Shown here piece after piece: positions 12,485 through 22,343 of a stretch of 64,000 bases of DNA. How positions within the stretch are numbered: the stretch's first letter is position 1; every line of letters starts with the position of its first letter. The position numbers and the translations under genes were made by a program. The DNA comes from Halicephalobus mephisto. Lineage: Eukaryota; Nematoda; Chromadorea; Rhabditida; Panagrolaimidae. The stretch is from positions 248,001 to 312,000 of the forward strand of contig SWDT01000033.1 in assembly GCA_009193035.1 (NCBI GenBank). Direction: 5' to 3'. Below the pieces are notes generated by a model. That model worked only from the letters and a program-made list of their open reading frames with translations, ran no database searches and was not told the DNA's origin.

Positions 12485-13882
12485 ATGAAAAAGAAAGAGG
12501 AGGACCGGTTCTACTCTCATCATTCCCACCAATCGCCTCTAGTTATGCCAAGTTCTAGTCCATCCAAAAAATGGTTTTGTCTTGCAATTATATTTTTTCT
12601 ATTACTGGGTATTGCTTTGACGGTAGCTGGATTAGGATATTATTTTCGACATGAGCAGAAGAGGAAAGAACTCAAAGAAACTCATCAGTACATGAGGAGC
12701 TTGATCAATCAAATCAACAACGCTCCTGATGTTAGATGGAAGGTGAGTTTTGTTAAAATCTTAGTGGAAGTAATTTCGGATAATGTTCTGAAAGTTCTGA
12801 TTTTCCAATTTCCTGGACACTATCCAGTTTTACTCTAATTAAGCAATATGTCAAAGTAAATTTTCCAGGCCAAGTTTAATCCCTTTGCAACGAGAACTCA
12901 TGATTACAACTACAAGACCCTCAGGAACTCCACTGCCATTAAAGAATACATTTCTATTCTCAACGATTTTTTCGACTCCGACAAGATGCAGAACCATCTG
13001 AAGCAGTTAGAAGAGTTCCCTGACGACAAAGTGCCCAAAACCTTTGATGCCCGGGAGAAATGGACCAACTGCCCCAGTCTGCACTACATCCCTAACCAAG
13101 GAGGCTGTGGATCTTGTTTCGCGGTCTCTGCCGTTGGAGTAGCTTCTGATCGAGCCTGCATCCAATCCAACGGAACTATCAAAACATGGCTTTCCGTCGA
13201 AGATGTCCTCGGCTGTTGTCCCGTCTGTGGTAACTGCTATGGTGGGGATCCCCTGAAGGCTCTTGCTTTCTGGGCAAAGGAAGGAATAGTCACTGGGAAC
13301 AGAGATGGTTGTCGTCCTTACAGCATTGACATCAGTTGCGGAACGCCTTGTTCTCCGGAAACCTATCCCGACGCTGAATACAGAAGAACCTGTATCCGAA
13401 GGTGTCAAAACACTTATTACAAAAACAAGTATGAAGACGACAAATATTTCGGATCCCTCGCGTACACCATGTTCCCCAGAAGAATGACCGTCGATCAAGA
13501 AGGCAAAGAGAGGGTGGACATGCCTTCTATTATTGGACACTTCAATGACACGTCCATGACTCCTTTGACTCTCGATGAGATTAGAGCAATCATCAAGAAA
13601 GAAATTTACCTTTTCGGACCCACTACCCTAGCTTTCCCTGTGACTGAAGAGTTCCTACATTATGAAAGTGGAGTCTTCCATCCTTATCCAGAGGAGAACT
13701 TCACAGAGAGAATCGTCTACTGGCATGTAGTTAGAGTAATCGGATGGGGACAGGACGAAAAAGGGCACTACTGGACTGCCGTAAACAGTTTTGGATCTCA
13801 TTGGGGTGACAATGGACTTTTCCACATTGACACTACCCTGCTTGAAAAGTTTGGTCTCGAATACGAGACTGGACTTCTTTAA
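12485..13882 (+). CDS. Membrane-anchored cathepsin B-like cysteine protease
   Basis: This predicts a papain-family (C1A) protease of cathepsin B type on a type II membrane anchor. Two exons, 12485-12742 and 12869-13882, give 423 residues. The ATG at 12485 was chosen because TTTCAG, a likely spliced-leader acceptor, ends 4 bases before it. A short Lys/His-rich cytosolic stretch precedes one membrane helix (about 30-53), so the catalytic domain should lie outside the cytosol. The catalytic set is present: Gln163, Cys169 in GCGSCF (the usual Trp is Phe), His372 in WHVVRVIGWG and Asn392 in NSFGSHWGDNG. Six or more paired cysteines follow the cathepsin B pattern. The occluding-loop segment is rebuilt as a Cys-rich stretch without the usual His-His pair. 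That would be expected to weaken peptidyl-dipeptidase activity (an inference). AATAAA lies 37 bp after the stop. The intron holds one palindromic repeat. Confidence 0.9.
12776..12830. repeat. GGATAGTGTC palindrome inside an intron
   Basis: A single unit sits in the intron of the protease gene: CGGATAATGTTCTGAAA on the left and TTTCCTGGACACTATCC on the right. Confidence 0.65.
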
Positions 13883-13918
13883 AATTTGTAATGCTAAGTT
13901 GTACAAAAGCAGTTCATC

Positions 13919-13924
13919 AATAAA
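13919..13924 (+). terminator. Polyadenylation signal of the protease gene
   Basis: AATAAA lies 37 bases after the TAA stop, the usual distance for a nematode 3' UTR. A second AATAAA follows near 13950, in the short gap before the convergent rpn-10 stop. Confidence 0.6.
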
Positions 13925-13981
13925 ATCTTAACTTATCCACAAAGATCAATAAATAAACATCACCAATTACATGTTCCCGAA

Positions 13982-15090
13982 TCAGTTTTTTCCGGCCTCA
14001 TCCTTTTCGTTGGATTTCGTGTTGTCGGTATTGGAATCGCCTTCATTATGCGGCGCATCAACTTCCATGGCTTCTTCTGGAGCCTCATTGGCAGGTGGAG
14101 CATTCTGAGCAGGAGGTTGAGGAACAACATCTTGCATTGACATGCGAAGGGCAAGTTGGATTTGTTCTTCCTCAGTCATGGCGGCTGGGTCAACACTTTC
14201 CAAGCTCAATGGAGCGGCAACTGAAGCAGAAACACCGGGAGGTCCTCCAGCAGAACCAGCAGCTTCTGGTTCCGCTTCCCCGTTTTCTTGACGTTGACGG
14301 GCACGTTGTTCTTCCAACGAGACACGCAAAGCAAGAGCCAGTTCGGGATCTTCTTCACCGTCCATACCGAAGTCAAAAGCACCAGGATTAACTAAAGGAG
14401 CACCAGTACCTCCATCAGCGCGGCAGATGGGAGAGATAGCCAAAGCTTCACGGAGATTGTTACCTCCACCAACCACAACCAAGTTTGATCCAGTGCCGTC
14501 CCTAAATGACAAAATCACTATGAATAATCAAGGAATGCTGAATAAACTTACTGTCCATTCAAAGTATTAATGAAAGACTCAAAAACAGAAGATCCTTCAG
14601 TAGCTTCTCCGAAGCAGACAATGTCCACATTCACCTTTTCCTTTTTCAGTTTTTTGGCTAATTTGATGAATTCAGATTCCTCAACTCCTTCAACAGGACT
14701 GCCAATAAAAAGAACAATCCTCATCTTGTGGTTTCTGTTCTGGCGATGCTTCAAAGCCAAATGAGCAACCTTGATAGCAGGAACAATCTTGGCCGTTCCA
14801 GCGAACTCAACCTCATGCAATTTGCAGAACAATTTACGGTCCTCTTGGGTCATTGTTGAAAGCACTTTGACTTCATCAGCCATAGAGAGGAGACCAACAG
14901 CATTCTCCGGGTTGCTTCTGAGCTTGCACATAGTGACCATGTTTGCGGCTTCCTGCTCACATTGAAGTCTGGTCGGGGTGAGATCTCCGTTCCTCATAAA
15001 CTCGGAGTTATCAATGCTAAAAGAGAAATCCATATATCAGATCCGGGGTAATCGCAAATCTTACCATATCATAGTACTTTCCTGAACCAT
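13982..15090 (-). CDS. rpn-10: 26S proteasome non-ATPase subunit RPN10/PSMD4
   Basis: RPN10 is the ubiquitin receptor of the 19S proteasome particle. Three exons, 15090-15065, 15016-14552 and 14501-13982, join in phase to 336 residues, close to other nematode RPN-10 proteins. The first exon encodes only MVQESTMIC, the conserved family start; a start inside the second exon would remove it. The von Willebrand A-type domain (about 1-190) begins CIDNSEFMRNGD and contains the expected IVLFIGSP and VDIVCFGE strands. Two ubiquitin-interacting motifs follow: one around 214-230 (EEDPELALALRVSLEEQ) and one around 274-289 (EEEQIQLALRMSMQD). The tail is acidic and low-complexity. The gene converges on the protease gene; the stops are 100 bp apart. 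Confidence 0.96.
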
Positions 15091-15788
15091 CTTGGGTAGG
15101 TATCAGCTTATTTAAATCGAGGGTAAGTGAGAGTCTGAAAAGATGATTGTCATCATTTTTTTAAAACTCGTTAGAACTGAGTAATAACACGTGTTACTTC
15201 AGTAAAAACGGGATTATTATGTAATTTCGACAATACAGATTACGATAGAAGTGAAATTAAAGCAGAAATAAGAAAGGAGATTCACAATTCATCGACGGAA
15301 GAATGACTGAAAGCGATCCGCCCGAATTACTCCACTTCTCTCCGTCGCCTGAGTCCCGCCACGAAGGCTGCGGGATTGAACTGACAAGTGTTTGCGGACA
15401 TTTTTAACTTTTGCCGGGATTAGCTGGGACTGATCGATCTTGATTCATGTTGTAAAGTGGCAAATTGCAGCTAATTTGATTTCCACCAATCTCAGTTGGT
15501 TCTCTTCGAGCCAGCAATTGAATTGTGTGTTTTATTTTGATAGAATTTAAAACAATAGTTTTCAACAGAGGTTGTTAGGATCTTCCTTCCATGACGTTTC
15601 TTGATTTTGAGGTTTAAGATTAAGATTTAAATAAAAATAATAGGTGAAGGGAATTAGGGTGGTTAGGGGTGTTTTTGAAAGAGTGAGTTCTAGTAGATGG
15701 GGATTCTTCGAAGATTAGAAAGTTCATTTTCGCCGGAATTTAATCATTTCAAAATTATTATTTGTATTTATTATTCTTCATCTAGATC
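15091..15788. other. Intergenic stretch upstream of rpn-10
   Basis: This should contain the rpn-10 promoter. The part around 15300-15370 is richer in G+C than its flanks. I see no coding exon, RNA gene or family repeat. Confidence 0.4.
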
Positions 15789-16013
15789 CTAATAACTAGG
15801 TGAAAAAGCATTTATTCGATCGAGATCTTTCTCGGTGTTTTTGTTTTTTATCTCTTCCGACATCGTTCTCTGAACCAACGCTTTTTCGCTATTTTCCCAC
15901 TTGACTACAATTGCTGGCCATAAAGACTCCCAAATCATCCAATAAAACCGTTTTTTGTCAGAAATGCCAACTTCCCGTAAACTATCTGCTCTTTGACGTT
16001 GTTTGGTTATCAT
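15789..16013 (-). CDS. Small hypothetical protein, unrecognised
   Basis: An open frame of 74 codons starts MITKQRQRADSLREVG and ends NAFSPSY. It has a hydrophobic/aromatic patch (YWMIWESLWPAIVV) followed by a charged tail, and its composition looks protein-like rather than random. The frame stays open upstream of the ATG as far as a TGA near 16079, so a spliced 5' exon is possible. It would be divergent from the SLC35F first exon. I recognise no family, and it may be spurious. Confidence 0.3.
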   Translation of the reverse strand: MITKQRQRADSLREVGISDKKRFYWMIWESLWPAIVVKWENSEKALVQRTMSEEIKNKNTEKDLDRINAFSPSY

Positions 16014-16115
16014 GTCTCTCCGAGAGACTACCGGCTGTTCTGACTTCCTTATCAGTTGATCGCTTGAGATTGATTCTAATTGTCAAAACTTCAGCAGAAA
16101 TGCTCAGAAGTCGAG

Positions 16116-18797
16116 ATGATCCTGAAAGACCCCGAAAATAACGACACTATCGCCTCGTTAACCATGGCCATCAGCGAACAGAACCCCCCACCTCCCAGCT
16201 ACAGGTCCATCGAACAGCCCAACTATGTCTATGCTGCGACGGCGACTCCCCCTGTGAGGTTGGTTTGACCTAAAATTTTCTCAAAAAGTCTGGATTTACC
16301 AAACAGAAATCAACAAATGTATTAATATTAACCTTATTCTTAATCGTAATCCATCTGGTCTAAACCCCTAAGCATTTTGGCAGCACATTGCTCTCCTCCG
16401 TTCGCTGACTTGATGACGAACTTAGGTTTGCCAGATTGAGATGGAGGTGGATTCGGACGATTCGGCAACCTCTCCCATTCCTTTTCAACCAGAAGGTGGG
16501 CAGTGCTCGGCAAATGCAGTGGACCTCCAAGATTGGTCGGGATCTTCTGACGGTTAAGCATGCTGGCAACCTGCTGTCTCGTCTTCTTTCCGCCACGAAG
16601 GTACTTGGTTCCAACGGCATTGACATCGGCAGTAGTGATTTTGTGACGACCATTGCTTTCTGCATTTGATCGAGCTCCTCGGAGGAGATTCTGAACCATA
16701 TCACGAGCGAGCAACATCAGATAGATTGGAAGTTGTTCATTGTATTCCATGACACCAGTCTGGGCAAGGAGCTCCTCAGATGCTTCGGTGTACTTTTCGG
16801 AAAACAGGACTTTGGCGTCGATTTTCTTCGCCGATATGTGATCTTCTCGAACTTGGGCGATTTTTTCTTGTTTTTCAAGTCTTCTTTGGTTCTTAGTCCT
16901 CAAAACAGGAACTGGCTGGGGGACTGCATTCATTCTGAAAATTAAAAATTCATATATTACATTCACGTGAAATGCACAAAAATCTATCCTGAAAGCACAA
17001 AACCACTTTGCAGGACGATCGTCCCTGTTCAAAACCCGGGTCTCCCAGTAGATTCGGAATCAGAATTGAACAATTTCCGATTCCTACCTTGCTGTGATGA
17101 CGAAAATGTTTGGTAATAAATATTTTTTGTAAAATAAATTGAGTTCTATAAGGACAATGGGTTTAGGAGGACAACTCAATCGCTGGGTCTGGGACAATTG
17201 ATGTCCCTTTGTCTCTGTGGCACCGCGATCGGTTCTCAACTTCTCAGCAACAACGGATATAACGCACCAGCTGGTAAGTTCCACAGAATTACCAAAGGGA
17301 AAAGTAGTGAAATCAAAAATTGGGATGAAAAGTACTTTACGAAATAGAAAAAAACAAAAAATATATTAAAAATATGTAAACAAAAAAGTGATTAAGAAAT
17401 TTTTTAAAAAATCATAAAAATTCAAAGTTATTAAAAGAGCGCGTCAGATTTTCGTGTTGGGAGCTAGTTCATTCAAATTCTGTTTTCTTTAAAAAATTCA
17501 TTTTAGCTCAAAACTTTCTCAATTACTTCTTTCTCGCTTTTGTCTATGGGATAATTTTAATATTCCGTAATGGAGATAAGAATCTGATATCAGTAATGCG
17601 AGCCCGAGGCTGGAAGTACTTTATTCTCGCTATTATCGACGTTGAAGCGAATTACATAATCGTCTACGCATATCAATTCACATATCTGACGAGTATCCAA
17701 CTTCTGGATTGCTCAACTATTCCAATCGTTATGGTGTTAAGTTTTCTATTCCTCTCAACAAGATACCTGATCTCTCACGTCATCGGTGAGCTCATTTTCG
17801 TTGAGTTTTAAATTTCTGATGAATTTCAGGAGTAGCAGTTTGCATGGTCGGACTGGCTTTCGTCATTTACGCCGATGCTACTACCGGACAACAAGGAAAT
17901 GGATCGAACCCACTTTTGGGTGATCTAATGTGTCTCGTCAGTACCTTCCTCTACGGGATCAGCAATGTGAGTCAGGAATTTCTAGTCAAGGAACATGACA
18001 GATTTGAGTACCTCGGGTTTATCGGACTATTCGGGTCGTTGGTTAGTGGGCTACAGTTGTGAGTTTTTTGTTTTTGAATATTGGACTTTCACTAAAGGTT
18101 CTAGAATCTTCCAGAACACAGGTGAAGATTCTGAAACTTTAAAATATCACTGGAACTTCTGGAATCTTCTAGAATCTAGAGGGAATTTGAAACTCTTCCG
18201 AAATTTAGTAGAAAATCCTAAAATTAAAAATTCTAGAAGTTTCTAGAGAGTTCTGGGAATTTGTGTCGGGTAATTTCGTAATAATGTTTGTTTTTAACTT
18301 TGTGATAGTGGTCGACTGATTCATCTTGTTTTAGTGCCATTTTTGAACACCGGAATCTCGCTCAAGTCAATTGGAACTGGACAATAATCTTCGCTTATGC
18401 TCTGTTCACAATCTCCATGTTCGCCTTCTACAGTATGGTGTCCATAGTTGTGGAAAAAACATCGGCGTTGATGTTCAATTTGGCGGCTTTGACGGCGGAT
18501 TTCTATTCCCTACTTGCTGGGTTGATCATCTTCCATCAGACATTCAAGCCACTGTACTTGGTTTCGTTCTTCATTGTGATAGCTGGTTCCATCATCTACT
18601 CCATGAAGAAGACTACTGTAAACCGATCTGGAGAATACTCCCTCGCTTGTAAATGCATCAGAGCCATCTGTCCTTGTCTCGATTGCTGTCGCGATTGCAG
18701 ACCGACCTCACCGTATACAGTACAAGATGTAGTGGGAGAAAGATCTCCGTCGATGTCAGTGGAACCTGGGGACACTTCGTATTCTAGTTCTGACTGA
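16116..18797 (+). CDS. SLC35F-family solute carrier, multi-pass membrane protein
   Basis: This is a drug/metabolite-transporter-fold carrier of the SLC35F1/F2 type; the substrate is unknown. Exons 17507-17785, 17830-18058 and 18335-18797 are firm. The exon ending at 17273 (starting at 17144 or 17153) encodes QSLGLGQLMSLCLCGTAIGS, the family's first helix, in phase. The first exon, 16116-16253 (MILKDPENND..., ending ATATPP), is inferred: its GTGAGG donor gives the right phase and the total closes at 412 residues, but the acceptor near 17143 or 17152 is weak. About ten hydrophobic helices follow. The cytosolic tail is Cys-rich (CKCIRAICPCLDCCRDC), perhaps palmitoylated, then Ser-rich. If exon 1 is right, the 0.9-kb first intron contains the TAF9-like gene on the other strand. 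The intron at 18059-18334 holds a TTCnnGAA repeat cluster. Confidence 0.8.
16340..16933 (-). CDS. TAF9-like histone-fold protein (probable TFIID/SAGA subunit)
   Basis: This is a single-exon protein of 197 residues. The start MNAVPQPVPVLRT was chosen because TTTTCAG followed by one base immediately precedes the ATG, a typical spliced-leader site. The segment TGVMEYNEQ...RDMVQNLLRGAR...HKITTADVNAV has the order and spacing of a TAF9 histone fold: the 'GV.EY' start, the long central helix and 'DADDV'-like third helix. A following Pro/Leu-rich stretch (KIPTNLGGPLHLPSTAHLL) resembles the conserved TAF9 region after the fold. TAF9 pairs with TAF6 in TFIID and SAGA-type complexes. Similarity is moderate and was judged by eye, so another histone-fold factor is possible. 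The gene may lie within the first intron of the SLC35F gene. Confidence 0.55.
   Translation of the reverse strand: MNAVPQPVPVLRTKNQRRLEKQEKIAQVREDHISAKKIDAKVLFSEKYTEASEELLAQTGVMEYNEQLPIYLMLLARDMVQNLLRGARSNAESNGRHKITTADVNAVGTKYLRGGKKTRQQVASMLNRQKIPTNLGGPLHLPSTAHLLVEKEWERLPNRPNPPPSQSGKPKFVIKSANGGEQCAAKMLRGLDQMDYD
18090..18260. repeat. TTCnnGAA-rich repeat in SLC35F intron
   Basis: Alternating blocks such as GGTTCTAGAATCTTCCAGAA and TTCTGGAATCTTCTAGAATC fill much of the 276-bp intron. This is the same pattern as at 7.2, 40.4 and 59.9 kb. Confidence 0.6.
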
Positions 18798-19314
18798 TTT
18801 GCGGATTGAATTGATAAAATTTTCATTAAAAATCGTTGGATTTAATATTTAAACTTTCCTGCAAAATCCAAAAAGCGTCGAATTAATTTTAAACACTTAG
18901 AATTTTACAATAATTAGTACTTTTACTCGGATACTGTACTCGATGAAATTCTTCAAAAATGATTTTTCTCTTAACCGAAATTTGCATATTTTTATTTTTA
19001 TTACTTTATGGATACCGGATTGGATATATGGCAAAACCAATTTCGAAGTTTTTCAAACTTTTTGCATTCAGTTCGATTTCAAAACTCAGCAATAGGATTA
19101 ATTTCTGCTCAAGGATGATTTACCGAAAAACGGGAAATTGAAACAAATTCATAACTTTATGGAGAAAATAGATTTTCTTCTCGCGGGATCTGAAGGGAGA
19201 TGGGAAATCCAGCGGTTATAATTGACCCAAAAATGTGGACCGAGATAATCATAACCGGATTTCTTTGTTTCAGAAGTGAAAATGGAACAGAGAAACGCCT
19301 TTGTTTCCAGGCCG

Positions 19315-19322
19315 TATAAATA
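19315..19322 (+). promoter_or_regulatory. TATA box of cuticle collagen gene
   Basis: TATAAATA lies 41 bp upstream of the collagen ATG at 19363, suggesting a very short leader. A TTTGTTTCAG acceptor-like site at about 19263-19272 lies upstream of an in-frame Met at 19282, so a longer N-terminus cannot be excluded. Confidence 0.5.
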
Positions 19323-19362
19323 TGGGATTTCTCGAGGGATTTGCAGTTGGTTCTCTGCCACC

Positions 19363-20486
19363 ATGGAGAGCCCGTACAACAAGTTCAAGTCCTGCGAGAA
19401 TGACGAGAGTCCGGAGCACAAGATGGCCCGGAAACACGCCTTCGTGGCCGTGATCGCTTCTGTTTCCATGACCGTGTTGGCTGTCATCATGGTCCCTATG
19501 TTGTTTGTCTCCCTCCATGGGCTCTCTTCTGAAGTTCAATCTGAGGCTGACTTCTGCAAGGTCCGCGTCAGAGACATCTGGTACGAGATGTACAACATGC
19601 AGAAGGCTGGAGGACCTGTCCAGCACCGTCAGAAGCGTGGTTGGCTCTTCGGACAATGGGTTCCTGAAAACAACAACTACGGAGCTCCTGGAAACGAACC
19701 CAACTACAATCCTCCTGCTCCATCTGGAGGGTACGGTCCAGTTGTCAACGCCGAACCCGCTCCTCTCTGCTCTTGTGAGTTTTTTCTAACAAAATGAATA
19801 ATCGTAAATCCCCCTCCAGGCCAACAAGGTCCTCCTGGTCATCCTGGAGAGCCCGGAGATGATGGAGCTGATGGAAAAGACGGACTTCCCGGAAATGCAG
19901 GCAAAGACGGAAAGGACGGAGGAGTCAAGGAAGGACCTCCTGCCAACGAGCCTTGCGTCATCTGTCCTACTGGCCCTCAAGGTGCTGCTGGACCCCAAGG
20001 ACCTAAAGGACCCCCTGGACCCAAGGGATCTAGAGGACTTAACGGACTCAACGGAAAGAACGGAGAACCCGGAATGGAAGGACCTGCTGGACAGAACGGA
20101 AAGCCCGGAGCCACTGGTGCTCCTGGAGAACCCGGACGTCCTGGTATTGTTCGTCAACGCGATGGACCCCGAGGCCCCCGTGGTCCCCCTGGACCTCCTG
20201 GAGACAAGGGTATTCCCGGTTGCCAAGGAAAGCCCGGTGGAACCAAGCCTGGACCTCCTGTATGTTACAGTACTCGAAAATTAAACTTAATTGACATTCT
20301 TGCAGGGACCTCCTGGAGACGATGGAAAGCCCGGCCGTCCCGGACGCCCCGGACCTCGTGGACCTCAAGGACCTCCCGGTTCCCAAGGCCCACCAGGACC
20401 TTGCGGTAAGTTTTTCCATTGTTCTTCAGTGATGATAATATTTTTTTCCAGATTGCCCCCCTCCCCGTACCCCTCCAGGATACTAA
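19363..20486 (+). CDS. Cuticle collagen
   Basis: Nematode cuticle collagens are secreted by the hypodermis, trimmed and cross-linked into the exoskeleton. Exons 19363-19774, 19820-20259, 20306-20405 and 20452-20486 give 328 residues. The N-terminal domain has a membrane/signal-anchor helix (about 25-52) and the conserved DFCKVRVRDIWYEM block, then a basic RQKR processing site (about 89-92). Gly-X-Y repeats are interrupted by Cys clusters (CQQGPPG, CVICPTGPQG, CQGKPG) and a C-terminal DCPPPRTPPGY, the usual cuticle-collagen layout. The start MESPYNKF was preferred because a TATA box lies 41 bp upstream. It is the first of a small collagen block with a decayed copy and a minus-strand copy downstream. 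Expression probably cycles with moulting, but no sequence evidence supports that. Confidence 0.93.
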
Positions 20487-20740
20487 GACCCCCCAGTACT
20501 TGGTTCCGTTTATTGTCACTTTTGTTTATTTATTTATTGACATGGAATCGAGGAAATAAATCATCGGATATCACAATTGTAATTCCCAAAGACCGAAAAC
20601 CGGTTCAATTCCAATCCATAGTCACAAAAAATAGTTTATCCTCCAGATTTATTTCTCTTTCTGAACTATGTCAATTGTAGTTTTCATATCTAGGAGTATT
20701 TAAGACAATCAAATAGCCTGCCAATTATGAAATCAGCGAA

Positions 20741-21430
20741 ATGGCTTCAAGCAAGGCCATTGTTGGGCTCACAACTACTGTAACTGCAATGCTCGTAGTT
20801 CTCTTCCTCTTTGTCATTGGATCTCTGATCAGAGATATCAATATCGTCCACGAAGATATTGCAGATGATGTGGAAGAGTTTCGAGAAGTCGCGAATGATT
20901 CTTGGAATGAGATGATGAATCTCGACCAGAAGATCGCTGGTGTCAAGAACCATGGAAGCCTATTCACTAGATTCAAGAGACAGTACGACGTCGAGATCAA
21001 TGGAGGCCTTTTCGCTATTGGCGAATCAGAATGCACTGTTTTGTTTAAAAAGCGATGAAAATAATCTTGGATACTGATCGGAAATTCCTAGAATCTGCAT
21101 TTTATCGTCACTATCTAAAATTGTTCCTGATAAAAATGTCAATACGAACAATTTTGGATGGTGTTTGAGGAATTCAATAATGAAGATTTTGTGGATACTA
21201 TCCAAGATTACTCACATTAAAACTAAAAAATTTCTACATTGTGGCCTACAGCCCAATAATTGTCCACTTGGACCTCCTGGAGCACCTGGATAAGGTGAAG
21301 TTGATAGACAACCTGGGACTTCTAATGGACCTGAAGTTCCCAGGGCAGATACCACTTATTGTTCTTGTCCTCCGGGAAATAATCAAGAAGCGGTTATGAA
21401 AGTCTTCTTCGTTCTGTGGCGAAAGCACCT
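20741..21430 (+). pseudogene. Decayed cuticle-collagen gene
   Basis: The first part encodes a collagen-type N-terminal domain: MASSKAIVGL, a membrane helix, RDINIVHEDIADD and VANDSWNEMMN, then a basic FKRQ processing site. The exon then runs into a stop near 21056. If ACT|GTTTTG is used as donor and the CTACAG near 21251 as acceptor, the frame continues PNNCPLGPPGAPG but stops at once at TAA. Beyond the stop, broken collagen-like sequence remains (QPGTSNGPEVP, YCSCPPGNN). The intron carries two palindromic repeat units. This is best read as a collagen copy that lost its triple helix. A very short functional product is possible but not favoured. Confidence 0.55.
21062..21206. repeat. Two GGATAGTGTC-type palindromes
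   Basis: Units lie at about 21062-21117 and 21153-21206. In the second, TTTTGGATGGTGTTTGAGG pairs with GTGGATACTATCCAAG. They lie in the gap between the two parts of the decayed collagen gene. Confidence 0.6.
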
Positions 21431-21690
21431 CCGTTCCGATTATTCATTGCGCTCTCCAAGGAGAATACAAAAGAAAGGTCTCTCGTTTATGAAGACGAAA
21501 TTGAAAAAGATGCTTTAAATAGTAATGAGTTTTCGAGAACACCGGTAAATAAATAAGTTTCCAATGTACAAAAAATCTGCAAAATCGATGGAAAGGGGAG
21601 ATTTCAAGTTAAACCAACAAACTTTTGACAGTTTCCTCTGATGCTTGATGGACTGTCAATCAATCGATCCAAGTAAATATCTTCTAAAAA

Positions 21691-22082
21691 ATGGATTACC
21701 TGGTGAGTTCTTCTTAATTGAATTGAATTAAATTAATCTTTTGTATCCTAAGACCTCAGAAGCGCCTCCAACGACGGCAGATGAAATCCAAGTATGGACC
21801 ATCGTTGCTGTCTGCATTGTTTTCTGTGTCGCTTTCCGTCACATAAACGATTTCTTTGCTGGGGACACTATTACCCTCGTCGAGGAAGGTACCTGGGGAG
21901 GCAGGTTCAAGCATCGACAAGAGTACAAGGTTATTCAACAAATCGAGAAAGATTTTGCGAAGATGTATTACGAACTAACCAAAGCGGACGAACGTCGAGA
22001 ATCTATAAGAAGAGAGAAAATGGAAACAGAACAACAACTTCACGACGAACAATACGAAATCGACACGGATGAAAGCGAATAA
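21691..22082 (+). CDS. Small single-pass membrane protein, unrecognised
   Basis: A first exon of four codons (MDYL, 21691-21702, GTGAGT donor) joins in phase to 21753-22082, giving 113 residues. One hydrophobic helix (VWTIVAVCIVFCVAF, about residues 18-32) is followed by a long, highly charged, probably helical tail (KVIQQIEKDFAKMYYELTKA, then many Glu/Arg). There is no signal peptide, so a short N-terminus outside and the charged tail inside is likely. I recognise no family. It sits between collagen genes but is not collagen-like. Confidence 0.55.
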
Positions 22083-22109
22083 AAAATGATAATCTGTAAA
22101 AATTAATGA

Positions 22110-22165
22110 AAGGAATCTGGGATAGTGCCTGAAAAATGTTAGAAGCAAGGACTTCATGGACATTA
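22110..22165. repeat. GGATAGTGTC-type palindrome
   Basis: CTGGGATAGTGCCTGAAAAAT and GGACATTATCCAAAATT form the two arms. It lies just after the small membrane protein gene; a weaker unit follows near 22200-22255. Confidence 0.55.
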
Positions 22166-22343
22166 TCCAAAATTACTCGTTAAATTTCTAACTGGGAGTT
22201 ACTTTTAATAGTGCTCATGAAATTAATAAATAAGGATTTTTTGGATACTACTTAAGATTTTTATCATTAATGCGATTCTGAAACTATGGAATTTTGCTGG
22301 TAAATCCTTTTATTTGAAGTTGGATCAAAAACATGTTAATTTC

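Noticed and set aside
13007..13540. Minus-strand 177-codon frame in the cathepsin B-like gene
   Set aside because: It is the antisense shadow of a well-supported protease exon.
17010..17060. tRNA-like TTCAAAACCCGGGTCTCC stretch
   Set aside because: No acceptor stem, D arm or anticodon arm can be folded around it.
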